Notes under the pieces: generated by a model
Database searches by the model: none
Told to the model about the DNA's origin: nothing
The model's input: only the letters and a program-made list of their open reading frames with translations
Shown: positions 1-4,881 of the stretch, piece by piece
Numbering within the stretch: the first letter of the stretch is position 1
How the letters are laid out: each line of letters opens with the position of its first letter
Origin: Methanosarcina sp.
Lineage (GTDB): Archaea > Halobacteriota > Methanosarcinia > Methanosarcinales > Methanosarcinaceae
Direction of reading: 5' to 3'
DNA length: 5,033 nt
Assembly (NCBI GenBank): GCA_013330315.1
Contig: DUIO01000065.1
Location: forward strand, 1,492-6,524
Translations under genes and position numbers: made by a program

Positions 1-1
1 G

Positions 2-727
2 GGAGAAGGCGACCCTATAATTTTTGTCCATGGCTGGATGGAAGACTGTTCCATGTGGAACTCTCAGATAGAGTACTTTTCAAGAGAGCATAGGGTAATT
101 GCTTACGATCAACGTGGACATGGCAGGTCAGACAAACCTGAGAAGGGCTATTCCATACAGAACCTATCAGATGACCTTTATTCTTTTACACAAAACCTGA
201 ATATTAAGCGGTTCACGCTCATTGGTCATTCTATGGGAGGCATGACTGCAATGGTGTTCGCTCTGGACCATCCTGAAAAGATTTCCAAACTGATATTGAT
301 AGGAACAGATGCAAAGTCTACTCTTTCGCTACGCATTATGCTGTGGACTTTACTGCATTTTCTCCCTTACAGTACCTTTGCTGAAGGTTCAGACATAAAA
401 TACCATAAACCCACTGAGAAAATGAAAAAAGATGCGGTGGAAAGAGCCCTCAGGACTCCCAGATATGCAGCTTACGAATGCTTTAGAGAATTCTGCACAA
501 AATATGATATTCGGGATAGAGTTTCAGGTATAAAGATACCGACATTGATTATTGTTGGGGAGAAAGACAGTTTAACGCCCATAAAGTTGAGCCAATATAT
601 GAACAGACAGATAGAAGGTTCGAGACTGATAATAGTACCGGATTGTAAACATATGCCCATGATAGAGAAACCTGGGAAAGTAAACGCAATTATTGATGAG
701 TTTATCAATGAGGCAGGTTATAAATAA
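2..727 (+). CDS. alpha/beta hydrolase fold protein, 5'-truncated by the window edge
   Basis: The frame is open from the first bases, reading GEGDPIIFVHGWM, so the true start lies upstream and the ATG at 38 is internal. Numbering from the first visible codon, the HG oxyanion-hole motif is at residues 10-11 and a DQRGHGRS loop at about 36-43. The nucleophile elbow GHSMGG has Ser77 (bases 230-232), the acid is probably Asp189 in GEKDSLTP, and the catalytic His is His217 in CKHMPMIEKP. The Ser-Asp-His triad is therefore intact, and the 241 visible residues cover nearly the whole fold (family usually about 250-280). A lid-like helical insert at roughly 105-165 would set substrate choice. The family (MhpC-like, COG0596) includes esterases, C-C hydrolases and peroxidases, and the sequence does not say which. 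No signal peptide can be judged. Ends in TAA. Cytoplasmic action is inferred. Confidence 0.92.
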   Translation, partial: GEGDPIIFVHGWMEDCSMWNSQIEYFSREHRVIAYDQRGHGRSDKPEKGYSIQNLSDDLYSFTQNLNIKRFTLIGHSMGGMTAMVFALDHPEKISKLILIGTDAKSTLSLRIMLWTLLHFLPYSTFAEGSDIKYHKPTEKMKKDAVERALRTPRYAAYECFREFCTKYDIRDRVSGIKIPTLIIVGEKDSLTPIKLSQYMNRQIEGSRLIIVPDCKHMPMIEKPGKVNAIIDEFINEAGYK

Positions 728-843
728 AAACAAATAAGCGATATAGAAATAAAAACTAAAAGGTTAAAATGGATGAAAAAGGAGATAAAACCTGGAAGAG
801 CTCTTAAATTTCTATTCTCGAATTTATACACAGGAAACTTTGC
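728..843. other. AT-rich intergenic spacer between hydrolase and pyrophosphatase-like gene
   Basis: This 116-nt spacer has no hairpin and no T-rich terminator on the + strand, so read-through from the hydrolase is possible. An AGGAGAT ribosome-site-like string sits at 780-786, but no ATG, GTG or TTG follows at a usable distance. A 12-codon ATG frame at 769-807 is in frame with the next gene but closed by TAA at 805. A TTAAATTT stretch near 804-811 could be a weak TATA element for the downstream gene; this is speculative. Confidence 0.5.
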
Positions 844-1251
844 ATGAAAATAGTTATAGAAACTCCAAAATATAGTTTTTCGAAATACCGGAAAATAGAC
901 GGTGGTTATGAAAGAGCTTTCTTTTCTCCCCTGCCTACCATCTTTAATTACGGCTTTATAGAGGGCACAACAGGCCCTGACGGCATGGAAGAGGATGTTG
1001 TTGTACTGGGTCCCCGACTTCCCAGAGGAAGTACACTTGAAAGAGAAAATTTTGACGGGACGGTAAGGTTTCTTGATAACTCTATCCGGGATGATAAGAG
1101 ACTGGTATATATAAGCGGCTTCCGCTCTCCAGCCCTTCTTGCTTTCTATTTCAGGCTTTATGCCCTCTTCAAGGTCTTTCTTTATGCTTGTCGTGAGAGA
1201 AAAATTGCAACATGTCGGTTTGAAGGAATTATAATTGATAAATTAGATTGA
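844..1251 (+). CDS. divergent class I inorganic pyrophosphatase-like protein
   Basis: 135 residues resembling family I (soluble) inorganic pyrophosphatase, which hydrolyses PPi to two phosphates with Mg2+. Aligning by eye to the E. coli enzyme, the matches are: VIETP with Glu6 (E20), SKYRK with Lys14 (K29), Arg24 (R43), FNYGFI with Tyr36 (Y55 region), Asp46 (D65), Asp51 (D70), Asp78 (D97), Asp83 (D102) and Lys85 (K104). A late RLYALFK resembles the HYK segment, and CRFEGI the VKVEGF strand. Two active-site positions differ: E31 is Arg16, and D67, the central Asp of the DGDPxD motif, is Met48 in DGMEED. The protein is about 40 residues shorter than the usual 175, lacking the N-terminal arm, part of the segment before HYK, and the C-terminal helix. 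The ATG at 844 is the only reasonable start, because the frame is closed by TAA at 805; the ribosome site (AGGAAA) is weak. It may be inactive or altered in activity. The fold assignment is fairly sure, the activity is not. Confidence 0.8.
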   Translation: MKIVIETPKYSFSKYRKIDGGYERAFFSPLPTIFNYGFIEGTTGPDGMEEDVVVLGPRLPRGSTLERENFDGTVRFLDNSIRDDKRLVYISGFRSPALLAFYFRLYALFKVFLYACRERKIATCRFEGIIIDKLD

Positions 1252-1260
1252 TTAGATTGA
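1243..1260 (+). repeat. perfect 9-bp tandem duplication at the 3' end of the pyrophosphatase-like gene
   Basis: TTAGATTGA occurs twice head to tail (1243-1251 and 1252-1260). The first copy encodes the last Leu-Asp and the TGA stop. The second repeats the same codons in frame, giving a second TGA nine bases later. It looks like replication slippage at the gene end. Confidence 0.85.
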
Positions 1261-1282
1261 TAAAATTAAACCAAGCTTATAA

Positions 1283-1498
1283 TTAGGTTGAGGCCTCATT
1301 TTCTCTTTTTTCTCCGGAAGCTTCTTCGAGTATAACAACACGTGCATCCGGCGCATTCTCTTTTACTGACTGTATTCCTTTTATGCAACCTTCCTTGCTT
1401 TTATAACCCTGGCTTATAGCAATAATTTGCCCGTTTCTTGCCCTCAACCTGAAACGGTATTCTCCAAATTCATCCAGATAAACTTCGAATTTAGCCAT
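1283..1498 (-). CDS. DUF1508 / HVO_2922 (YegP-like) family small protein
   Basis: 71 residues with the compact alpha/beta signature of DUF1508: KFEVYLDEFGEYRFRLRARNG at 3-23, followed by QIIAISQGYKSKEGCIKGI and SVKENAPDA ending near residue 52. The family unit is about 50-60 residues. Some members carry it twice (YegP-like); this one carries it once. Residues 58-71 form a charged, Glu/Lys-rich tail ending in EAST that is not part of the domain. The biochemical role of the family is not established, though it is common in archaea and bacteria and often stress-linked. It is soluble, with no signal peptide. The start is the ATG at 1498-1496, preceded by an AAGGGGG ribosome-site-like run four bases away. 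It ends in TAA and converges on the pyrophosphatase-like gene with a 31-nt gap. Confidence 0.9.
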   Translation of the reverse strand: MAKFEVYLDEFGEYRFRLRARNGQIIAISQGYKSKEGCIKGIQSVKENAPDARVVILEEASGEKRENEAST

Positions 1499-1551
1499 TA
1501 TACCCCCTTACCTGATCCTCTCATCTGGAGGAACACTTTTAGACTGAGCCC

Positions 1552-1564
1552 TTTTCTTGAAAAG
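1552..1564. repeat. distal copy of the TTTTCTTGAA(G/A)AA motif
   Basis: TTTTCTTGAAAAA matches the two copies in the 26-bp tandem repeat (1633-1645 and 1659-1671) at 12 of 13 bases. Its core TTCTTGAA contains the half sites TTC and GAA. This copy lies next to the predicted transcription start of the minus-strand gene, where a bound repressor would block initiation. The role is inferred from position only. Confidence 0.45.
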
Positions 1565-1579
1565 ATTACAGAGTACATT

Positions 1580-1590
1580 AGAATATAAAA
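1580..1590 (-). promoter_or_regulatory. candidate archaeal TATA box for the DUF1508 gene
   Basis: Read on the minus strand, the sequence is TTTATATTC. Transcription would start about 25-27 nt further on, near 1555-1560, giving a 5' leader of about 60 nt before the ATG at 1498. The match to the TATA consensus is good but not perfect, and no transcript evidence is available. Confidence 0.4.
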
Positions 1591-1630
1591 CATTTTTTAA
1601 ACAAGTACAGGATCAAAAACCCTAATGAAG

Positions 1631-1689
1631 AATTTTCTTGAAGAATTCTCATCAAAAATTTTCTTGAAGAATTCTCATGAAAAATTTTT
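1631..1689. repeat. 26-bp tandem repeat, two full copies plus a partial third
   Basis: Units 1631-1656 and 1657-1682 are identical except at one base (CATCAAA versus CATGAAA), and a third begins at 1683 (AATTTTT) before diverging. The stretch just upstream (CTAATGAAG, 1622-1630) resembles the end of a unit (CTCATGAAA). Each unit contains TTCTT-G-AAGAA, a perfect inverted repeat around one central base, overlapping the palindrome AGAATTCT. A period of 26 bp is about two and a half helical turns. There are no spacers, so it is not a CRISPR array. It may be an operator array or simple slippage. Confidence 0.8.
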
Positions 1690-1741
1690 CCCGAATACTT
1701 TCAAACCCTTTAAGATCTTTAGTTCCATTAAATAAAACAGG

Positions 1742-1768
1742 AGTTTGCCTAAAAAAGTATAGGAAACT
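1742..1768. repeat. imperfect inverted repeat upstream of the radical SAM gene
   Basis: AGTTT-G-CCTA pairs with TAGG-AAACT across an eight-base A-rich loop (1752-1759), giving nine base pairs interrupted by one bulged G at 1747. It ends about 95 nt before the radical SAM start. It could be a binding site in DNA or a small hairpin if transcribed. The pairing is seen in the sequence; the function is unknown. Confidence 0.5.
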
Positions 1769-1780
1769 AAAATTAGGATT

Positions 1781-1798
1781 AAGTTAGAGAAGTTAGAG
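1781..1798 (+). repeat. 9-bp direct tandem repeat upstream of the radical SAM gene
   Basis: AAGTTAGAG occurs twice without a gap (1781-1789 and 1790-1798), followed by GTTGATT. It lies 66-83 nt before the radical SAM ATG, a reasonable place for a direct-repeat operator or activator site, though slippage explains it equally well. Confidence 0.7.
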
Positions 1799-1850
1799 GT
1801 TGATTAATTCACTTAGAAAATTACTAATAATTTAAGTAAGCTTAAAAAAA

Positions 1851-1855
1851 GGGTG
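1851..1855 (+). promoter_or_regulatory. ribosome binding site of the radical SAM gene
   Basis: GGGTG, eight bases before the ATG at 1864, matches the GGTG part of the archaeal AGGAGGTGAT complement of the 16S 3' end. It supports 1864 as the start. Confidence 0.65.
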
Positions 1856-1863
1856 CTTTAAAT

Positions 1864-3003
1864 ATGCCTTTCCATGTGATGCTAATCCCTACCCTGGGCT
1901 GTCCCGCGAACTGTAATTACTGCTGGAGTTCTGAAGAGAAATCCCCGATCATGACCATTGAAACCATCAAAGAGGTGGTCGAATGGCTTAAAGTTTTCAG
2001 GCAGGACTCGATTACTTTTACTTTCCATGGTGGAGAGCCTCTCCTTGCAGGAGAAAAATTTTACAGGGAAGCCTTTCCATTACTGGTTGAAGGCTTAAGT
2101 TCAAGACATATTGCTTTTGCCATACAGACAAATCTCTGGAAACTTACTCCGGAAATAGCTGAGATATTTGCCAGATATAATGTCCCCATCGGCTCGAGTC
2201 TGGACGGTCCGCAGGAACTTAACGACCTGCAGAGGGGAAAGGGCTATTATGAAAAGACCATGAGAGGCTATGAAATTGCAAAGGCTCACGGACTCACTGT
2301 AAGGTTTATTACTACTTTTACTTCTCATTCCGTAAAGTTCAGGGAGGATATTTTCAATTTCTATCTGGATAAAGGTTTGACTCTAAAACTTCATCCCTGC
2401 CTGCCGTCCCTGAAAGGCGACAACCCAGAAAAATGGGCGCTTGACCCTGAGGAGTATGGGGAACTTTTAATTTACCTTCTGGATAAGTACCTGGAAAACA
2501 TGGGCAAAATTGAAGTCATGAATATTGACCACCTGTGCAAATGCGTATTCACAGGCAGAGGCACTGTCTGCACCTTTGTAGACTGCATGGGAGATACATT
2601 TGCAATCGGCCCTGACGGAGGCATATATCCCTGTTACCGTTTTGTAGGTATGCCCGAATATGTCATGGGAAATGTCTATGACCGCCCTACTATGGCAGAC
2701 CTCGCCCAATCCGATGCCTGGAAGCTGATGCATAAGTTTAAGGAATTTGTAGACACAGCATGCGGCAAATGTACCCATATCAAATACTGCAGGGGCGGAT
2801 GCCCTTACAATGCCATAGTGCCCACAGATGGTGAAATCAAAAGTGTAGATCCTCACTGCGTTGCCTACAGGATGATATTTGACGAGATAACCGACAGGGT
2901 AAACCAGGAAATGTTCGGGTCGGGAGAAATGGACATGTTTTTCCCTCAGACGATGAAACCTTCGAGACCAGGGATAATGTCTCTCATGCTTAAGAAAATT
3001 TGA
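1864..3003 (+). CDS. radical SAM/SPASM protein, probable peptide-modifying enzyme (resembles the TIGR04083 / Mhun_1560-type methanogen family)
   Basis: 379 residues. An N-terminal CxxxCxxC (Cys13, 17, 20; CPANCNYC) binds the [4Fe-4S] cluster that cleaves S-adenosylmethionine. GGEP at 56-59 is the SAM amino-group motif, and the barrel runs to about 220. The C-terminal SPASM domain has Cys236, 241, 257, 300, 303, 309, 313 and 332. Their spacing closely follows the anaerobic sulfatase-maturing enzymes (including CxxC-x5-C-x3-C), enough for two auxiliary clusters. The residue after the third of these cysteines is Tyr258 (YPCYRF), where sulfatase maturases have a functional Asp, so formylglycine formation is unlikely. 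SPASM enzymes typically modify ribosomal peptides or proteins by thioether, C-C or similar crosslinks. A tail of about 40 residues, rich in Met and Phe (MDMFFPQT), follows the domain. No peptide precursor, protease or sulfatase gene is adjacent. It is cytoplasmic and oxygen-sensitive by family. The family name is from memory and needs an HMM check. Confidence 0.93.
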   Translation: MPFHVMLIPTLGCPANCNYCWSSEEKSPIMTIETIKEVVEWLKVFRQDSITFTFHGGEPLLAGEKFYREAFPLLVEGLSSRHIAFAIQTNLWKLTPEIAEIFARYNVPIGSSLDGPQELNDLQRGKGYYEKTMRGYEIAKAHGLTVRFITTFTSHSVKFREDIFNFYLDKGLTLKLHPCLPSLKGDNPEKWALDPEEYGELLIYLLDKYLENMGKIEVMNIDHLCKCVFTGRGTVCTFVDCMGDTFAIGPDGGIYPCYRFVGMPEYVMGNVYDRPTMADLAQSDAWKLMHKFKEFVDTACGKCTHIKYCRGGCPYNAIVPTDGEIKSVDPHCVAYRMIFDEITDRVNQEMFGSGEMDMFFPQTMKPSRPGIMSLMLKKI

Positions 3004-3093
3004 GAATTGGACTAAACAGTGGCTGAAAGGGATTAAGAGAGACTAAAAACTAGACTAAAATATATCAAAATTAAGATAATAAAATCGGATACA
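3004..3093 (+). promoter_or_regulatory. spacer with candidate TATA element for the metallophosphoesterase gene
   Basis: This 90-nt AT-rich gap has no T-rich terminator, so read-through from the radical SAM gene is possible. AAAATATATC at 3057-3066 is a plausible TATA box that would start transcription near 3085-3090, only a few bases before the ATG at 3094. The short or absent leader fits the lack of a ribosome site there. GACTAAA occurs three times (3010, 3041, 3053), the last two 12 bp apart and next to the TATA element. Confidence 0.45.
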
Positions 3094-4275
3094 ATGGCGG
3101 ATACAGGAAATAATAACAGAAAAACAAAAACGCTTTTCCTTCTTATTTTAGTCATTGTTATCTCGATCTATGCTGCCGGAAACTATTACGTAGGTTTACG
3201 CTTCTTTCAATCGATACAGAGCCTTGTTGAGCCTTACTCTTTATTCTACTGGAGCAGCTATGCCCTTTTTGCAACAGCTCTCTTTGCAGCAAGGTTAGGG
3301 AAGAGATTCCACACAGGATACGTCAATGACCTCGTTGCTATAACAGGAGATTACTGGCTCGGTGCCATTTATTATTCTCTCCTCATATGGGCTGGTTCGG
3401 ATATAATTCGTTTCCTGGCAGGCTTCATTTTCCCCGCAGTCCGGATAATTAAATACCCGTCATTTTATTGGGGAATCATAGTTTTGTTCCTGGTCTCTCT
3501 TCTTTTGCTATACGGAACCTGGAATGCTCATCGTCCGCGCGTTGTCCACTATGATATAACTATTAAAAAGGCGGCCCATAATTTGCCAGAGCTTCATGCT
3601 GTCATGGTATCTGATATACATCTTGGAGTGGTGGTTGATAACAGCCGCCTTGATGTGATGGTTGATAAAATTAATGAACTAGATCCGGATATTGTGTTTC
3701 TTGTAGGGGACACGATAGATGAGGATGTAAAACTGTTTGCCAACAATAAAATGCCGGAAATATTGAAAAAACTGCAGTCTAAATACGGCGTGTATGCAGT
3801 GCTCGGGAACCATGAATATATTGGCAGCAACAGCGAAATGGCTGTTGAGTATCTGCAGCAGGCTGGCATTAATGTACTGGTCGACAAATGCATAAAAGTA
3901 AATAACCAATTTTATGTAGCTGGTCGGGACGACCGGATAGCAGGCAACATGACCGGAAAAACTCGTTTAGAGCTATCCAGGCTAGTAGATAGTATTGACC
4001 ATAGCCTTCCAATTATTCTATTAGACCATCAGCCTGTTAATCTGGAAGAAGGAAAACTGAATGGAATTGACTTACAGCTATCCGGGCATACTCACAACGG
4101 ACAGTTTTTCCCTAACACCCTGATATCCAGATGCGTATTTGAGAACAGCTGGGGCTATTCGAGAAAAGGAGAATGCCAGGTAGTCGTTTCAGCCGGTTTC
4201 GGCACATGGGGCCCTCCGATACGGATAGGTAGCAATTCCGAAATCATAGACCTTACTATCTCTTTTACAAGGTAA
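3094..4275 (+). CDS. membrane-anchored metallophosphoesterase (YkuE/YaeI-like)
   Basis: 393 residues. The N-terminal 145 residues hold about four hydrophobic helices (roughly 13-33, 48-67, 87-113 and 122-141), and the catalytic domain follows from about 150. All calcineurin-like dinuclear metal motifs are present: D174-x-H176 (SDIHLG), G205-D206 (VGDTIDED), G238-N239-H240 (GNHEY), H312 (LDHQP) and GHTH at 331-334. The C-terminal AGFGTWGPPIRIGSNSEI is typical of the YkuE/YaeI branch. With an even number of helices, the domain faces the same side as the N-terminus, probably the cytoplasm given the charged NNNRKTK start. Relatives hydrolyse phosphomonoesters or diesters, some on lipids; archaea lack lipid A, so the substrate is open. 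No ribosome site precedes the ATG, consistent with a very short leader. It ends in TAA. Confidence 0.93.
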   Translation: MADTGNNNRKTKTLFLLILVIVISIYAAGNYYVGLRFFQSIQSLVEPYSLFYWSSYALFATALFAARLGKRFHTGYVNDLVAITGDYWLGAIYYSLLIWAGSDIIRFLAGFIFPAVRIIKYPSFYWGIIVLFLVSLLLLYGTWNAHRPRVVHYDITIKKAAHNLPELHAVMVSDIHLGVVVDNSRLDVMVDKINELDPDIVFLVGDTIDEDVKLFANNKMPEILKKLQSKYGVYAVLGNHEYIGSNSEMAVEYLQQAGINVLVDKCIKVNNQFYVAGRDDRIAGNMTGKTRLELSRLVDSIDHSLPIILLDHQPVNLEEGKLNGIDLQLSGHTHNGQFFPNTLISRCVFENSWGYSRKGECQVVVSAGFGTWGPPIRIGSNSEIIDLTISFTR

Positions 4276-4360
4276 GAAATAAAAAGAAATAAAGGAAACC
4301 ATAAAAAACCCAATAAAAAAGTCAATAAAAAAAGTCAATAAAAAGAAAAGCAATAAAAAG
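4276..4360. repeat. A-rich quasi-tandem repeat (CAATAAAAA units)
   Basis: CAATAAAAA begins at 4311, 4323, 4336 and 4351, spaced 12, 13 and 15 bp, and the related AAATAAA/CATAAAA strings occupy 4278-4308. The plus strand here is nearly all A with a few T, C and G. It follows the metallophosphoesterase stop directly. It carries no coding signal; a hydrophobic open frame on the opposite strand only reflects the poly-A composition. Short T runs at 4372-4375 and 4389-4393 just beyond could end the upstream transcript, weakly. Confidence 0.7.
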
Positions 4361-4400
4361 CATTTATGTCCTTTTAAAATAGGCTTCATTTTTGAGATAG

Positions 4401-4408
4401 TTTATATA
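4401..4408 (+). promoter_or_regulatory. strong TATA box for a leaderless transcript
   Basis: TTTATATA, a full match to the archaeal TATA consensus, begins 31 bases before the ATG at 4432. The usual 25-27 nt from TATA centre to start puts +1 at about 4429-4433, at or just before the start codon. No ribosome site is present (AAACTAAGAAT), so a leaderless mRNA is the natural reading. Confidence 0.75.
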
Positions 4409-4431
4409 GATCCACTTTCTAAACTAAGAAT

Positions 4432-4803
4432 ATGAATGAGGGTAAGATCAAGAACACCATAACCAGAAGCTTCGAGCTCCAGGACTACAGGATAGACGGG
4501 ACTGAACTTTCAGGTTTCTGGGCAGACCTGCTAAGTAAAGAAGAACTCACAGTAGAGATAAACTACAAACCTGAAAACAAAAAAACCTTCAGTCCGGAAG
4601 AAATAGAAACTCTTGCTCGCAAAATACAAGAAAAGTGCAGTAACTTTGAAGCTCAGCTTCCTGAAAACATAAAATGCGAGGTTACCTTCAAAGATTTCGG
4701 AGACAAAATTTATGAAACTGGACAGCCAGTCTCCGGACCTCATCAAAGGGAAAAGGATGAGGTTAAGGCTGCTTACCGTTTCTATGTAGCTTATTACGTA
4801 TAA
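4432..4803 (+). CDS. hypothetical protein, 123 residues, soluble
   Basis: I do not recognise a family. The protein is hydrophilic and acidic to neutral, with no signal peptide or membrane helix. It alternates likely strands (LTVEINYKP at about 39-47, IKCEVTFKDF at 80-89) with a helix (FSPEEIETLARKIQEKC at 53-69), suggesting a small alpha+beta domain. Cys69 and Cys82 are its only cysteines and form no metal motif. The C-terminus is strikingly aromatic (AYRFYVAYYV, 114-123), which could be a final strand or a binding tail. Coding is supported by an ideal TATA box at leaderless distance, sensible archaeal codon use, an unbroken frame and a T-rich terminator just after the TAA. It is probably a single-gene transcript. 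Confidence 0.85.
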   Translation: MNEGKIKNTITRSFELQDYRIDGTELSGFWADLLSKEELTVEINYKPENKKTFSPEEIETLARKIQEKCSNFEAQLPENIKCEVTFKDFGDKIYETGQPVSGPHQREKDEVKAAYRFYVAYYV

Positions 4804-4805
4804 TC

Positions 4806-4820
4806 TATTGTTTAGTTTTT
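4806..4820 (+). terminator. T-rich archaeal-type terminator
   Basis: TATTGTTTAGTTTTT follows the TAA of the 123-residue gene within a few bases. Archaeal RNA polymerase stops at U-runs without needing a hairpin. The next promoter begins shortly after, so the two genes are likely separate transcripts. Confidence 0.6.
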
Positions 4821-4830
4821 AATAAACATT

Positions 4831-4838
4831 TTTATATA
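4831..4838 (+). promoter_or_regulatory. TATA box for the PGLGQ-motif membrane protein gene
   Basis: TTTATATA, a full consensus match identical to the one at 4401. It predicts a transcription start near 4857 and so a 5' leader of about 80 nt before the ATG at 4939. The leader is long compared with the leaderless neighbour and contains a 17-codon upstream frame. Confidence 0.7.
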
Positions 4839-4881
4839 ATTGCTACATTTGATAATTATATTCAGTAGTAAAGTCAGGAAA

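Larger units (their letters stand above)
1499..1863. other. 365-nt divergent intergenic regulatory region
   Basis: This region separates the minus-strand DUF1508 gene from the plus-strand radical SAM gene and must hold both promoters. No convincing reading frame was found; only two TGC codons occur on the + strand and no cysteine cluster exists, so it does not hide a Cys-rich peptide precursor. It is strongly AT-rich. Its contents, listed separately, are a candidate TATA element for the minus-strand gene, three copies of a short palindromic motif, a 26-bp tandem repeat, an imperfect inverted repeat, a 9-bp tandem duplication and the ribosome site of the radical SAM gene. A GGAGG string at about 1527-1531 on the + strand is not followed by a start codon. 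Confidence 0.8.

Noticed and set aside
1633..1671. Heat-shock-element-like TTC/GAA pattern
   Set aside because: The spacing does not match the alternating five-base eukaryotic element, and archaea do not use that factor; the resemblance is treated as coincidence.
1631..1689. CRISPR-like repeat
   Set aside because: The 26-bp units abut directly with no spacers, and there are only two full copies; this is a simple tandem repeat.
1499..1863. Hidden small Cys-rich peptide precursor for the radical SAM enzyme
   Set aside because: Only two TGC codons and no TGT on the + strand, no clustered cysteines in any frame, and no frame with a ribosome site.
2467..2856. 129-residue open frame on the minus strand
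   Set aside because: It lies entirely within the radical SAM gene, opposite its conserved SPASM cysteines, has no ribosome site and resembles no family; it is a shadow frame.
1864..3003. Anaerobic sulfatase-maturing enzyme assignment
   Set aside because: The cysteine spacing fits, but the expected Asp after the SPASM cysteine is Tyr258 and no sulfatase gene is present; a peptide-modifying enzyme is more likely.
3594..3909. Two overlapping minus-strand frames inside the metallophosphoesterase
   Set aside because: They lie opposite the catalytic metal motifs of a clear gene and have no start signals of their own.
4189..4389. Hydrophobic 66-residue minus-strand frame
   Set aside because: Its Phe/Leu-rich sequence is just the complement of the A-rich repeat tract, and it overlaps the conserved end of the metallophosphoesterase.
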